Assembly: GCA_009733775.1 (NCBI GenBank) | Contig: WOGZ01000076.1 | Location: forward strand, 62,001 to 126,000 | Reading direction: 5' to 3' | Source: Alectoria sarmentosa | Lineage: Eukaryota; Ascomycota; Lecanoromycetes; Lecanorales; Parmeliaceae | Length of the DNA stretch: 64,000 bases | In this document: positions 11,225-21,044 of the stretch, piece by piece | How the letters are laid out: every line of letters starts with the position of its first letter | Position numbering within the stretch: the stretch's first letter is position 1 | Program-made: the position numbers and the translations under genes | Notes under the pieces: generated by a model | What the model was told of the DNA's origin: nothing | Database searches by the model: none | What the model saw: only the letters and a program-made list of their open reading frames with translations

Positions 11225-11686
11225 TACGGTACGGAGTCTGCACCAAAAGTCCTGGACGCCAAGACCTCCTCGCCAAGATCTCTGCCTGGACAATGCGCTT
11301 AAAGCTGCCTTGGCACACTTGGGTACCTTACTTGATAATTCTGGGGTCCCCCGTTTCAGGGCTGCCTTCGGAGATTAGGGCTAGGGCTGCCATTAGCGCT
11401 GTCCAGGACTTTTGGTGCAAGGCCTGGACATAAGTCATTAAAATCCGAGGTTTAGCCGGTCATTGCTCGCATCCCCCAAAAATATCCTGTACATCATCAT
11501 CTGGGAACATAATATTGCGGAGATACCACGGCGATGTCAAATGGTACTTGAGGGCAATCACATCAAGCTTATCAAGTAATAATTGTGGTAGATATGTATG
11601 TAATGGTAGCAAGCCAGCAGTAGCCGGGTAAACCTCGGATTTTAATGACTTATGTCCAGGCCTTGGTGCAGACTCTCCGTACTGTA
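11225..11686. mobile_element. Mariner-like MITE relic with terminal inverted repeats
   Basis: The ends 11227-11257 and 11654-11684 are imperfect inverted copies (C[A/G]GTACGGAG...TCTGCACCAA...CCTGGAC). Each is flanked by the dinucleotide TA, at 11225-11226 and 11685-11686. TA duplications with CAGT-like ends are typical of the Tc1/mariner (pogo/Fot1) superfamily. Inside, 11420-11454 and 11629-11663 form a perfect 35-bp inverted repeat. The segment 11401-11419 is another inverted copy of part of the left end. No transposase frame is present, so it is a non-autonomous element, probably rearranged or nested. Confidence 0.75.
11420..11663. repeat. Perfect 35-bp inverted repeat, 174-bp spacer
   Basis: Arms 11420-11454 and 11629-11663 are exact reverse complements over 35 bases, beginning AGGCCTGGACATAAGTCATT on the left arm. 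They overlap the inner edge of the right terminal repeat of the MITE-like element. The perfect arms suggest a recent origin or gene conversion. Confidence 0.9.
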
Positions 11687-12747
11687 AAGCTATTTTTCAA
11701 GGGTCCGAGGGGTCCAAGCCACGAGGGCCATTCAGACAAGCGACACGCGGGAAGAGCCGAAAGGGATCCTAACTGCCTCAACTTCCATCCTTTCCCTTCT
11801 TTTTCCACCCTCTTGCCTCGCATCACCGACATCACAGAGGAGAAGGGAGAAGAAGAATACGATCAGTTCACGAGTGCGTGTACTTTTTCTGTTGACTTGA
11901 TTCATGAGACTGGGAATAGGGGTTTCGGAACTGTGAATCTCGCTCAATTCGGTCGTAGATGGATGATGATACTGCCTGCAAATGAAACAGAAGGGCTTTA
12001 CGAACAATGTTGCACCCAAAGTTAATGAGGGAAGCTGAATTCCTCAAGAGCTTCTTGTCATGCCCTTTCCTTCCCTCTCCCAACCTTTGCAGCTACTTCC
12101 AGCTTCCTCGCGCCTTGCAACTTCCTCTTGGCTCTATCAGGCTCATCGTATTAGAGACCCCGAGTAAATTCATTGCCTGCCCCCAAATGGCCCTTTGATA
12201 CAGATGTATTCATCATTCATTGTCAAGACCATCATCTACGTCCTATCCCCTCCATGTCTTATGGCTCTCCTTCTCGTTAAAAAAAACCCCCCCTTGTGGA
12301 CAGTGCAACTCTTGTTCTTGTGCCAATGGTGTGGGAGGGGACTTCTTGGCCCATTTTCTTATGGCAGTCTTGCTAGCTCCTTTTAAGCACGTGCAAGCTT
12401 GTTCAACCGTCAACACTTCTTCTACCTCCCTCTTCAGACAGCACCTCGATATCCATATTCTTCAACAACATACTCCTTGCTTGAACCGACCGCTCAAGCA
12501 GTTACATGTCACCTTTCCCATCCTCTTTCATTCGCTCTTTAAACTTCGATTCCCTCGTTTAGCTTCCCCTTGCTCTCGTTGCCACTCTCAGGCCCTCCCA
12601 ATTGAAGATCCCAAAAAATACACGATCAACCATCATGTTGCCCTTTGGCTCAACCACAACCTCTCGGACAGCATGCATCGTCCGATCGCGTTGAGGTGTG
12701 ATCTATCCCTCTATTCTTGACGTCGTATTCGCACAGGCTGATCTCTC

Positions 12748-14784
12748 ATGCTTCCCAGCGCGACACCTTCTGGCATTCCTGAACGCACTCACATGATACC
12801 TGGAAAGACTTACGTCGGCATACCTCCGGGACACACTCGACCAGTATTTGTTCGAAAACAACCTGTAGACGCTGGTCGGGCACCGTTACTTCTTACTCAG
12901 ATTTTCGGCTCCTCTAGGCGCGCGTACTCTGTCGAGGCGCCACGTAAGCCAAACATGTTCTGTCGCCCTCGAAGTGATGTCTACTATGACTATGCTACGG
13001 CAAAATATCGGCCTAAAGTATACGTTGATCAGTCCTCTGGCCGAACCATTACAAGCACACAACAAACATGCGCTTCGTGCGGCAAGTTCCGCTCTGCAAG
13101 ATGGCAGTCCCGACACCCTTTGATACCTGGCACAGCATCCAGACCAGGCCTTTGCGGAAAATGTCGTGACAAGCACACTTCAAGCGAAGAAGAGAGACCC
13201 AGGCATCACCCGAGGCGCCACTACCATCGGCGTCGTGATTACACGGAGTCAACAGACGACATGAACAACACTAGCAGGGAATCGAAGCGAGCGGCGCGAA
13301 GACATCGTTGTTATAGTAGAGACTGTAAGAGGCAAAGCGTGGCAAGGTCGCCATCCAGGCAAAATGTGCGCATTATAATCGCAAACCAAGCTGGAGACCG
13401 AACACGCCCAGAGAGAAAAAAAGCACGAAGCTCTTCTATGGAGCCCGTTCGAATCGTTCGCTGTACAGAGTTTCTTGACCTGCCACAAAGACCGCCACGC
13501 TCTCGGTCCATATTGAGGAGCTCTAGCGGTGCCGAGTACCTGGACAGCGCAACCCAATATATCGAAGGTTTAGTCCCACCACGGTATCTACTCAGACCCA
13601 TAACCGTGAGCCGGGTGTCTTACACCGAAGACGTCGAAAAACCTCTATGTCGGTCTAGGCCTAGGAGCTTGAGTCACGTAAGTTATGTCGAAGAACTGGA
13701 AAGACCAAAACATCGTTCAAGACCAAGAAGTGTGAGCCGAGTGAGTTTTTTCGAAGACTGGGACGGCCCACGATCGCGTCGCAAGGCAAGAAGCTCGAGT
13801 CAAGTCCGTTTTGTCGATGAGACAGATGAGCCCATGTCTCCTTCCAAGCCAAGAATCGTGAAACGTCGACGAGTAGTGTATTATGATGGCCCAGCAGATA
13901 CAGAGCATCCAAAGCAACAACGCTACTCTCGTACGCCATCCAAACATCGCTCATCGCAAGGAGCAGCAAATAGCGACGACGGTGCCGTGCTCATCGAGGA
14001 GACCATCACACCGCACTCTCGGGCGCCGCGCAAGGCTATGAAACAAGATCAGGGCGTTGAGTTTATCGGAGAGCAGGTCATACCGCGTCGTCGCCCAAGC
14101 TCGCAATCTCGGGATGGCTTCGACCGAATCCCCCTGACGTTCTCGGATCGCTACCCCACACAGCCGTCGGAGACAAGGCCGTACGCATACGAGTCAGACC
14201 ATGATGCAACACCGCGTCCAGTCTTTCGTCAGACGCAAGCGATCCAAAGCCCTGACGAAGTTGAGGAGCCACCCAGTCATCACAGCTCCTGTGTTGATTT
14301 CGAAGGAGCAAGATCCTACAGAAGATTCTATTCACCAGCGCTCGAATCTAGAGAGCCAAGTAGGCAACACAAGTTCACTGGACCTGCGCCAACTGAAAGA
14401 CGTGAGCGCGTACGCGAGTCAGATGAGTCCTCCGGTCCAGACGAGGACGATTACCCTTGGCCATCTTCAATGAGCTACCGCCATGTCGAAGCCCCTGAGC
14501 CAGCAGCTCCCCATTCAGACCTTCTCGTCGAGATGCTTCAAAATGCATCGATCACACCACCGAGTGCACAACACGCAAGAGGCCGGCCCTCTCAGCGCAA
14601 CTATTACAGCGAATTGGATACTCCTCGCCAGTCTTACCCTCGGTCGTCCTATCACAGCGAAGAAAGAGAGGATGGGCATACAATACATGGGGGTCGGCCC
14701 ATGACCGGAGATACGCTATACGGTGGCTCATCGATGTGCGAGCCAGAGTTCATGAGCAACGCAGGATACGATTGGATGACTTAG
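12748..14784 (+). CDS. Arg/Ser-rich protein with N-terminal zinc ribbon
   Basis: An intronless frame of 678 residues from the ATG at 12748. Near residues 108-139 is a four-Cys module: C-x2-C (CASCGKFRS), a QSRHPLIPG core, then C-x2-C (CGKCRDK), consistent with a zinc ribbon. The rest is disordered and very rich in Arg, Ser, His and Pro. Residues ~286-364 hold four degenerate repeats of about 23 residues with the pattern RSRPRS-x-S-x-V-[SR]-[YF]-x-[ED]-[ED]. Further weak copies continue downstream (VVYYDG, VLIEETITP, VEFIGEQV). Arg/Ser repeats suggest RNA or chromatin association, but that is inference. Similar zinc-ribbon proteins of unknown function occur in filamentous ascomycetes. Start choice: it follows a pyrimidine-rich leader, and no in-frame ATG lies close upstream. 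Confidence 0.85.
   Translation: MLPSATPSGIPERTHMIPGKTYVGIPPGHTRPVFVRKQPVDAGRAPLLLTQIFGSSRRAYSVEAPRKPNMFCRPRSDVYYDYATAKYRPKVYVDQSSGRTITSTQQTCASCGKFRSARWQSRHPLIPGTASRPGLCGKCRDKHTSSEEERPRHHPRRHYHRRRDYTESTDDMNNTSRESKRAARRHRCYSRDCKRQSVARSPSRQNVRIIIANQAGDRTRPERKKARSSSMEPVRIVRCTEFLDLPQRPPRSRSILRSSSGAEYLDSATQYIEGLVPPRYLLRPITVSRVSYTEDVEKPLCRSRPRSLSHVSYVEELERPKHRSRPRSVSRVSFFEDWDGPRSRRKARSSSQVRFVDETDEPMSPSKPRIVKRRRVVYYDGPADTEHPKQQRYSRTPSKHRSSQGAANSDDGAVLIEETITPHSRAPRKAMKQDQGVEFIGEQVIPRRRPSSQSRDGFDRIPLTFSDRYPTQPSETRPYAYESDHDATPRPVFRQTQAIQSPDEVEEPPSHHSSCVDFEGARSYRRFYSPALESREPSRQHKFTGPAPTERRERVRESDESSGPDEDDYPWPSSMSYRHVEAPEPAAPHSDLLVEMLQNASITPPSAQHARGRPSQRNYYSELDTPRQSYPRSSYHSEEREDGHTIHGGRPMTGDTLYGGSSMCEPEFMSNAGYDWMT
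13605..13840 (+). repeat. Four degenerate coding repeats (~69 nt each)
   Basis: Within the Arg/Ser-rich gene, units encoding SRVSYTEDVEKP, SHVSYVEELERP, SRVSFFEDWDGP and SQVRFVDETDEP follow each other at regular spacing, each preceded by a basic RSRPRS-like stretch. Confidence 0.85.
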
Positions 14785-15149
14785 GAGTGAGCCTAATGGT
14801 GGGATTTCGGTGGGGTTTGAGCCGAACACACAGGTGGCTGTGCGCAACGCTGCACCTTTCATGATGGCCGCTGGACGGTGCACAACGTATTTGGAATGGG
14901 AAAGCGACGGATCAGCTTGATGGATCAATGACTCGGAGCCCTTGGAGAGTATGCTGGAGCCTGAGTGGCAGGTGTTGGAGGACGGCATCGCTGGGAGAGT
15001 CCTGAGACGCAAGAATTTGTACGAGGAACAGAGCGAGGAATAATTTCTCGTCACTGCAGCGCACATGAGTAAGAGCTAGTCGTTATCCTATGCCATCCCT
15101 TCTCATCGCTTCCTCCATGACAAGCTGATTTTCCTCTCAAAGTGACGAC
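14785..15149. other. Convergent 3' region
   Basis: Lies between the stop codons of two genes pointing at each other. No coding frame or obvious structured RNA is visible. Confidence 0.6.
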
Positions 15150-18100
15150 CTACCAGCCACCGCCACCACCACCTCCTCCTCCTTCCCCGCCAGCATCTGT
15201 TCCCCGTGAAGTTCTACCTGCATTGTCATTGCCCTTGACATTCTTATCCTCATTCCCACCCCAGCCTCCATCCCCACCGCCCCTGTTATTGTCCCAGCTA
15301 TCCCCACCTTTGTCGTTGCCCCAATCATCAGCGGCTTTGGTTTCACCGCTGCTATTGTTGCCCCAAGCGTTGCCAGTCTTAGCGTCGCCATTGTTGTTGC
15401 TCCAATCGCCGCTCCCGCCATTATCGTTCCCACCCCAGCCATTTTCATCTTCCTTATCCTCGCCATTTCTCCGGTCGGTATTATGCCAGTCATTGCCACC
15501 ATTGCCATTCTCTGCGGCTCGATTGGAGGCTTCACCGCCCCCGTTGTTGGTCCAGTCGCTGTTGCCACTCGCTTTACTGTCACCGTTTCCGCGCCATGAC
15601 TCTCCTCCATTGCTGTTGGTGTTGTCATTGCTATTCCCATTACCACCCCAGCCGCCTCCATTGGTATTGCTCGTCTCATTACCATTGCCCGAATCTCCAC
15701 CCCCGTCTCCATTCTGGGTGTCATTGTTGCGCCATGCTCCTACATTGACAACTCCTTGGCCGTCGGTTGGACTAGTGGTGTTCACCCAGTCACCTACAGC
15801 TGGCACTTCTTCTTTGCTAGTTTCGAATCTGCTCAACTTCTCATCGAGCGTCTTCACAAACGTTGCCTGCCCGGAGGAGTCACTCTCAGCCACGCTGAGC
15901 TTTGACTTCGTCTTCATCAGTTCGTCGATAAGCTCTTGCTTCGATAGCGAGGCGAGCCTTGCTTTCTCATCGACTTCGGGCTCGGTGATCGTCGTTTTCA
16001 GCAAGTGTTCTATGATCTCTTTGTCCCTATACTTGAATAAGAAAACGGCGTACGGGCTCTCATGCGTATCCATGTACTTCGGCTTGTTCCTCTTGTGCGT
16101 ATACGCTGCTGGACGGCCAGGGCGTACTTGATGAGACATCATATTGCGTCGCGCGACTTCCGCAGGGATGTTGTAGACGGGTTCCTCGACTTCTTCGGGA
16201 GACGGTGCGTGTTCTTCCTCTATCTCGGCTTCGGCACTCGTGTTTGGATTCCTCCATTTCGACCAATAGGGCTTAGGCTTGGGTGGTGTAGATATAGAGA
16301 AGGTTGGTAGAACTTGAGGCGCCACTGGCCTCGGCTCCTCTTGTTTCGGAGATGCCACGGGTAAGCCCCACGCGCCTGGGACGGAAGCCGTCTTCACGGT
16401 GACGGGAGGACCTGAAGCATTGGATACCTTCTCCAGAGATGGCTTCAGCCAATCGAATGGCAAAGGTTTCTTTTCCAAAGTAGCTGACGTGGCTTTGGTT
16501 CCAACGGAGGCCGGTTTGCCCTCTGATCCTGCCTTCGACGCTGACTTCGAACCTTTGGCTCTAGAGTTGCCGAAGCTCAAGATAGAGCCTCCCTTCCCTC
16601 CGCTAGCAGCTTGGTGATTGCTTGTGGACTTGTTCGCTTTCTCAGGATCTTTTGCACCTGTCGTGACTTGCTTCGTGTCGTCGCCACCCCAAGTATCGGT
16701 CTGCTGACCAGTGTCGCCTCCCCAGCTGTTGTCCTGCTGAAAGTCGTTTCCTGTAGCCGCTCCCCATTCGTCCTTTTGCTTCGTATCATCAATCTCGCTC
16801 CCTCTCCGGTCGTCGTTTTTCCTATTGAATGTACCGTTAGGAGGGTCCCAGGCCCCGTCATCTTTCTTTTCGTCATTTTTTGGGGCATCCCAGCTGGATG
16901 CGCCGCGATTGTTGTTCCAGTCGTCAATCTTCTCCTGAGACTGATCGCCACCGGCGTTCCATTCATCATCGTTCTGAGCATTGTCATTTCCAGCACCTTC
17001 CCAGTCGTTGCCGCCATTTCCAATGTCTCCACGCGCACCCCAGTCTTCGGCGTTATTGCCCTGGTTCTGGTTGTTGTTGCCTCCCCAGTCATCGTTCTTG
17101 CCCTGATCCTGATCATTGGACTCGCCCCAAGTCACTGGGACAGGATCCGGTTTTTTCGAGACAACGGAGTCCCTCTTGCTGCCTTTCTTGCTTCCTGGCT
17201 TGTTCTTTGTCTCATTTCCTATCCCCCAAGCTCCCATTTGGGTTTGCGGCTTATGTTGAGCTTCTTGAGTGAAGTCTCCCGTGGGTAAGTTGGCCGTCCA
17301 GGGGTCGAATGCCGCTGGTGGTCCTCCATTTCCTTTTGAAGACGGATCTCCTTGTGTCCATTCCTTCAGTGCGGATGGTTCACCGTTCCAGTATCTCATT
17401 GCCTCAGATGAAGCAATCGAGTAGCTGCCAGGTCCTCCACCTCTGGGATTTAGGGGGGGTGCGTTCTCCTGATCCGTGGTGCTGCGAGATTGGCGCGAGC
17501 GGCCACGCTGAGATCCAGCAGGAGACCCCCGCTTCTGAAAGTCCGAATTGAAGTGGTCGCGAGACTCGCTGCGTTTGTCCCATCGTTTAGTCTCCTCCAG
17601 AGCGTTGCTGCTTTTGGGCTCTTGGCCCACAGGATTCCAAGTACCCGTGTTCTCGCTTGTCATCTCGATTTTGCCCATTTTTGGCTCGTCAAGTGGTGGC
17701 GGCGGTGGGCCCCAGTCATCCCTACCCCCATCTAGGCCGAAAGGTTGGACCCAGCACCCAGATTTTGACTTTAACTTGAACACGGGCTGAAAATAGCTTC
17801 CTCCGTCGAATGGTCCAGGCATAGATGGTTCGTTACCGTCAGAGCTCTCGTCTGAAGAGGTCTTGTTCGCGATGATGGGTTGCTTATCAGAGGGATGGCA
17901 ACGAAGTACAACAACCTCAATGGTGCCGACGTATTCGCCATCATGTGGAGGGCGTTCGCTAATTTCGACTCTCGAATCAGGGACTGGAGAATTTCCATTA
18001 GCAGTCGAAATTTTCTTGGTCGGATTTCTGACCAACCTATCTTCACCTTTTCGAACCTCCACTGCTTCCCTTCGAACGTGCCATCCCATAGCAGTTCTTC

Positions 18101-18454
18101 CTTCTGACGTACAAGGAAGTCGACTTCAACTTTCTTTTGCGAGGTGTCTTCGTCCGGGATCTCTAGATTGCGTCGATTGCGGTTGCATTGATAAACACCA
18201 TCCATCTAGAGATAGAAGAATTAGCATAAATTGAAACAGAGACGATCATGAATCAAACTTGCATAAACAAACATAGCTAATCCAGGCGCGATGTAACCGT
18301 GAGACCGCAAGTGGACGGAGAAAGGGGTGGGTGTTGAGGGAACAGCGATGAATGTCTCGACGTAGCCGTCCGCATAGATGGTGTGATATTCTTGCAATGG
18401 GAGTCTCGAACCTGCCCACTCGACATTACACGTGAGTTGCCTGAGGGCCGGCAT
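15150..18454 (-). CDS. WG-repeat protein with N-terminal DUF7918-like domain
   Basis: Three exons: 18263..18454, 18037..18205 and 15150..17983, giving 1064 aa. The head domain (residues ~1-155) is assembled only after splicing: MPALRQLTCNVEWAGS, GLAMFVY, MDGVYQCNRNR, EELLWDGTFEGKQWRFEKVKI, then GEYVGTIEVVVLRCH. This resembles the fungal DUF7918 beta-rich domain. The rest is disordered, with 14 WG dipeptides and about 15 more Trp flanked by Gly, Asn, Asp or Ser. They lie in two clusters (about residues 330-480 and 830-1060), ending in a Gly tract and GW. WG/GW repeats are the signature of Argonaute-binding hooks, so an RNA-silencing or RNP role is possible but untested. Intron 1 (18206..18262) fits only a GC-AG boundary (GCAAGT...TCTAG). 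Intron 2 (17984..18036) is GT-AG with a GCTAAT branch. Confidence 0.85.
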
Positions 18455-19569
18455 CTTTGATCTTCAAGCAAAATCTGTGCTCTCTGGATGTTAGACTTGC
18501 ACCCGCATTGCTGTTCGAGGACTTGCAGTCTTCACAGCATCCAGATAGTCTTGATACTCATTGGCATTCTTGAACCGTGGAGGCAATGACTCGTGTATTG
18601 GGGTCGAAACTGATGGAGTCTTCGTGGCGATGATGGCTTTTACTTGGTGCTACTCGTAATTTCCCGTCCTAGGCAGCAAGTATGGTGTTAAATTTGGTGA
18701 CAATTCCAAGTTATCCTCAAAATCTCGACCGTAGCGGCATCAGCGAGGAATATTTGCGCCAGTCAAAATTCTGCTCGAAGGCTCGGAGACTTTCAATCAT
18801 GATGAGATCGAAGCCGTTAGTATGTTCATTTCTATTCAATTTGCATTTTGAAACCGCCAATCAATGAGCAGACAGGTGAGAGATGCCAGAGTCGAGCTCA
18901 GCGGGACGATCGGATTACCAAGGGCATGGATCACGGCCCTCAATTGACACATTTCAACACTTCAAAGGCCAAGTTGCGCTGTCACTTCACTTGTGCTTAA
19001 GACCAGGAAGAGCGAGGCTATAAGCAAGCAAAGAAGAGAACTTCTCTCCAGAATGGACTTGATGGGGTACGGATTCTGCTCCGTGACCGTCTAGAGTAAC
19101 ATAAGCATCGGCTTCATCCCCCCGCCACAAGGTGCAGACATAGGCCGGCCAAGGTCGCTCAAAAGGTGATTACAACGGCCCACTACCCAGTGATATGGTC
19201 CGCGGTCACGGTAGCAAGCGCCTCACGAAGATTGAATATCACAAATTGGCACTGGTATTGTTGAGCTTATGTCGGCTGGATTCCCTTTTATTGCAGGTCG
19301 TACGGGCGTTGAAATGCACTGCTCTCGTCTCAGCTCCGATGTCAAGTTCGTACTGCTGCCATTTTGAGCACTTCTCCACAAAGTACGTCTGATCTTCCTC
19401 GGAAGAAATTGAAGCAGATCCAAAAAGCTCCTTAGATGACCAGACCAGCCTCAATCTCCAAAGTTGCATTCAAGTATCGTTGACCAGATAACATCGCTTT
19501 CCTATGTCACGCCCGCTTTGAAACCCGGCTCATGCAGATGCAGTCTCGCCACCGCCAGGGCTCATGCCT
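18455..19569. other. Intergenic region without a supported gene
   Basis: Upstream of the WG-repeat gene and downstream of the PMP24-type gene, both on the minus strand. It should hold the WG gene promoter. No coding frame of note is seen. Confidence 0.55.
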
Positions 19570-20436
19570 CTATTTGTTATATACCAAGAAGTTCCTGAAG
19601 TTGTCCCAATGGTCCGAGTCCACGTATCTAGATGTAAATCGTCAGTCTCGGTAAATTGCGAAGCCTCGAGAAGGGAACGTCATAGGTCACTGGAAAGTCT
19701 GACGTAGGGGTATCAGACGAGCGAGGATGACGCACATGTACTGCATACTACTCCTCAGACTCGGTTGAATTGTAGCCGGGTACCATCTGAACATCCACAT
19801 CACAGCTGCCCAGCTTAGACTCGCAAAAACTGGCCACGCATTGCCCTCCACCTTCTCTCTCAGAGCTCTTCCCATTCCCACCCCTCCCTGACTTCTCCTT
19901 TGTACCGTCAGCTTGGCAAGTGCAAGCATGACTCTGGCAAAGACGTATATGACAATCTGCTGGTTGACGCTGCTTTGTATGCCACGACCGAAAACAGTGT
20001 AGCCACCTATCAGGCCGGCAAGGAAGGTGTCAAATGAGCGCTCTTTGCCTGTAGGAGATGTACGCCGCAGACAGATCATGGAGAATTTGTAGACCACAGC
20101 AAAGGTGGCTAGGTTGCGGGCATGGGTGCGAGTGGCTTTGTAGACTAAGCGGAGCTTCTCTCGGAGACTGTAGAGTGATCAGAAACGGTGCTGAATCTTG
20201 AAGATGTCCGAGAGCGTACGGGCCTGAACGGAAAAGGAAGACCATACTATAAGAGAGCTATCAGTACAAGATCGTCTCTGGCCAGCGTGTATCCAAAGGT
20301 GTAGCTCATACACAAGGGCGTGAGGGAATCGAACTTTGGCCCCGTAGACAGCACCATTGCGGGCTGCTTTGACGAGGGCCAGGTAATCGGCATAGTGATG
20401 ATTGAGGATGATATTGTTGACGTTCTCCTGTTGCAT
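19570..20436 (-). CDS. Peroxisomal membrane protein PMP24/PXMP4 family
   Basis: Four exons: 20312..20436, 20220..20246, 19736..20167 and 19570..19627, giving 213 aa, which is the usual size for the family. Exon 1 ends in the hallmark AVYGAKVRFPHALV. A 27-nt micro-exon supplies MVFLFRSG. Exon 3 gives LREKLRLVYKAT, the glycine-containing membrane segment FLAGLIGGYTVFGRG, and WPVFASLSWAAVMWMF. Exon 4 completes DSDHWDNFRNFL. All junctions keep frame (phases 2, 2, 2). The family belongs to the Tim17/Tim22/Tim23/PMP24 group of small multi-pass proteins and sits in the peroxisomal membrane; its transport role is poorly defined. The start is the ATG at 20434-20436; upstream the frame has only TTG. 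Confidence 0.93.
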
Positions 20437-21044
20437 TTGAGCAGAGGCCAATTGACATGATAAACGCGATGTACTTTGATAGCGTCCATGATTGTCAGGT
20501 TTAGGGAGTAGCGCAAACTGCCCAGACTGTAGAGAAATGGTGTGAGTCTGTCTTACGGATCATTTCCTTTATCGTGGAGGGAAGTAAGAGGCAATGGGCA
20601 ATGAAAGAAACCGCAAACAGCCAAGACCTCGGCAATGGTCGATCCCCCCGTCTCCTCGTCTACCTCGCTGCCTCGCTGCATTCCACGACATCAAGACTAT
20701 TTTCGTTATGTAGAGACCATTACAGCACAACTACAGTCCGAGCAAACATTGTACATTTGCAACTGAAATATTCTGCAAGGCCAGAGGAGCACTGGAACTT
20801 TGTGAAGTATTGCTTTATTTCCTGGCTTGCTCGAACATTATTTCCAACAATATTCATAAATCGTGTGCTCCTCCGAGTCTTTGTCTATATTACATACACC
20901 GAAGTTGGGTTTCTTCCCTCGAAACATTCTTCACAGCAACCTCCCGATACCCGGCCCCATAATACTGACCCGCAGCGCGAACGCCTCATAGCAACAACGG
21001 AAGAAGAGGAAAGGCATAGCCACCTCTCCGAGGTGTCATTCTCT
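20437..21044. other. Intergenic, promoter of the PMP24-type gene
   Basis: About 600 bases between the PMP24-type start and the 3' end of the C2H2 regulator. A 161-codon plus-strand frame (20574..21059) runs into the antisense of the regulator and has no recognisable motif. Confidence 0.5.

Larger units (their letters stand above)
10698..12747. other. Intergenic region with a MITE-like insertion
   Basis: A divergent promoter region between the phospholipase C gene (minus) and the Arg/Ser-rich gene (plus). It holds CTCGTGT repeats (about 11070-11100), GTCTGGTGA repeats (about 11160-11190) and the inverted-repeat element at 11225..11686. The last ~700 bases before 12748 are pyrimidine-rich, as expected of a fungal 5' leader. 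Confidence 0.6.

Noticed and set aside
12220..12720. 166-codon frame before the Arg/Ser-rich gene
   Set aside because: It lies in the pyrimidine-rich leader and reads as Ser/Leu/Pro-rich nonsense.
15142..16131. 329-codon plus-strand proline/serine-rich frame
   Set aside because: It is the antisense of the Gly/Asn/Trp repeat region of the WG gene. Low-complexity codons leave the opposite strand free of stops.
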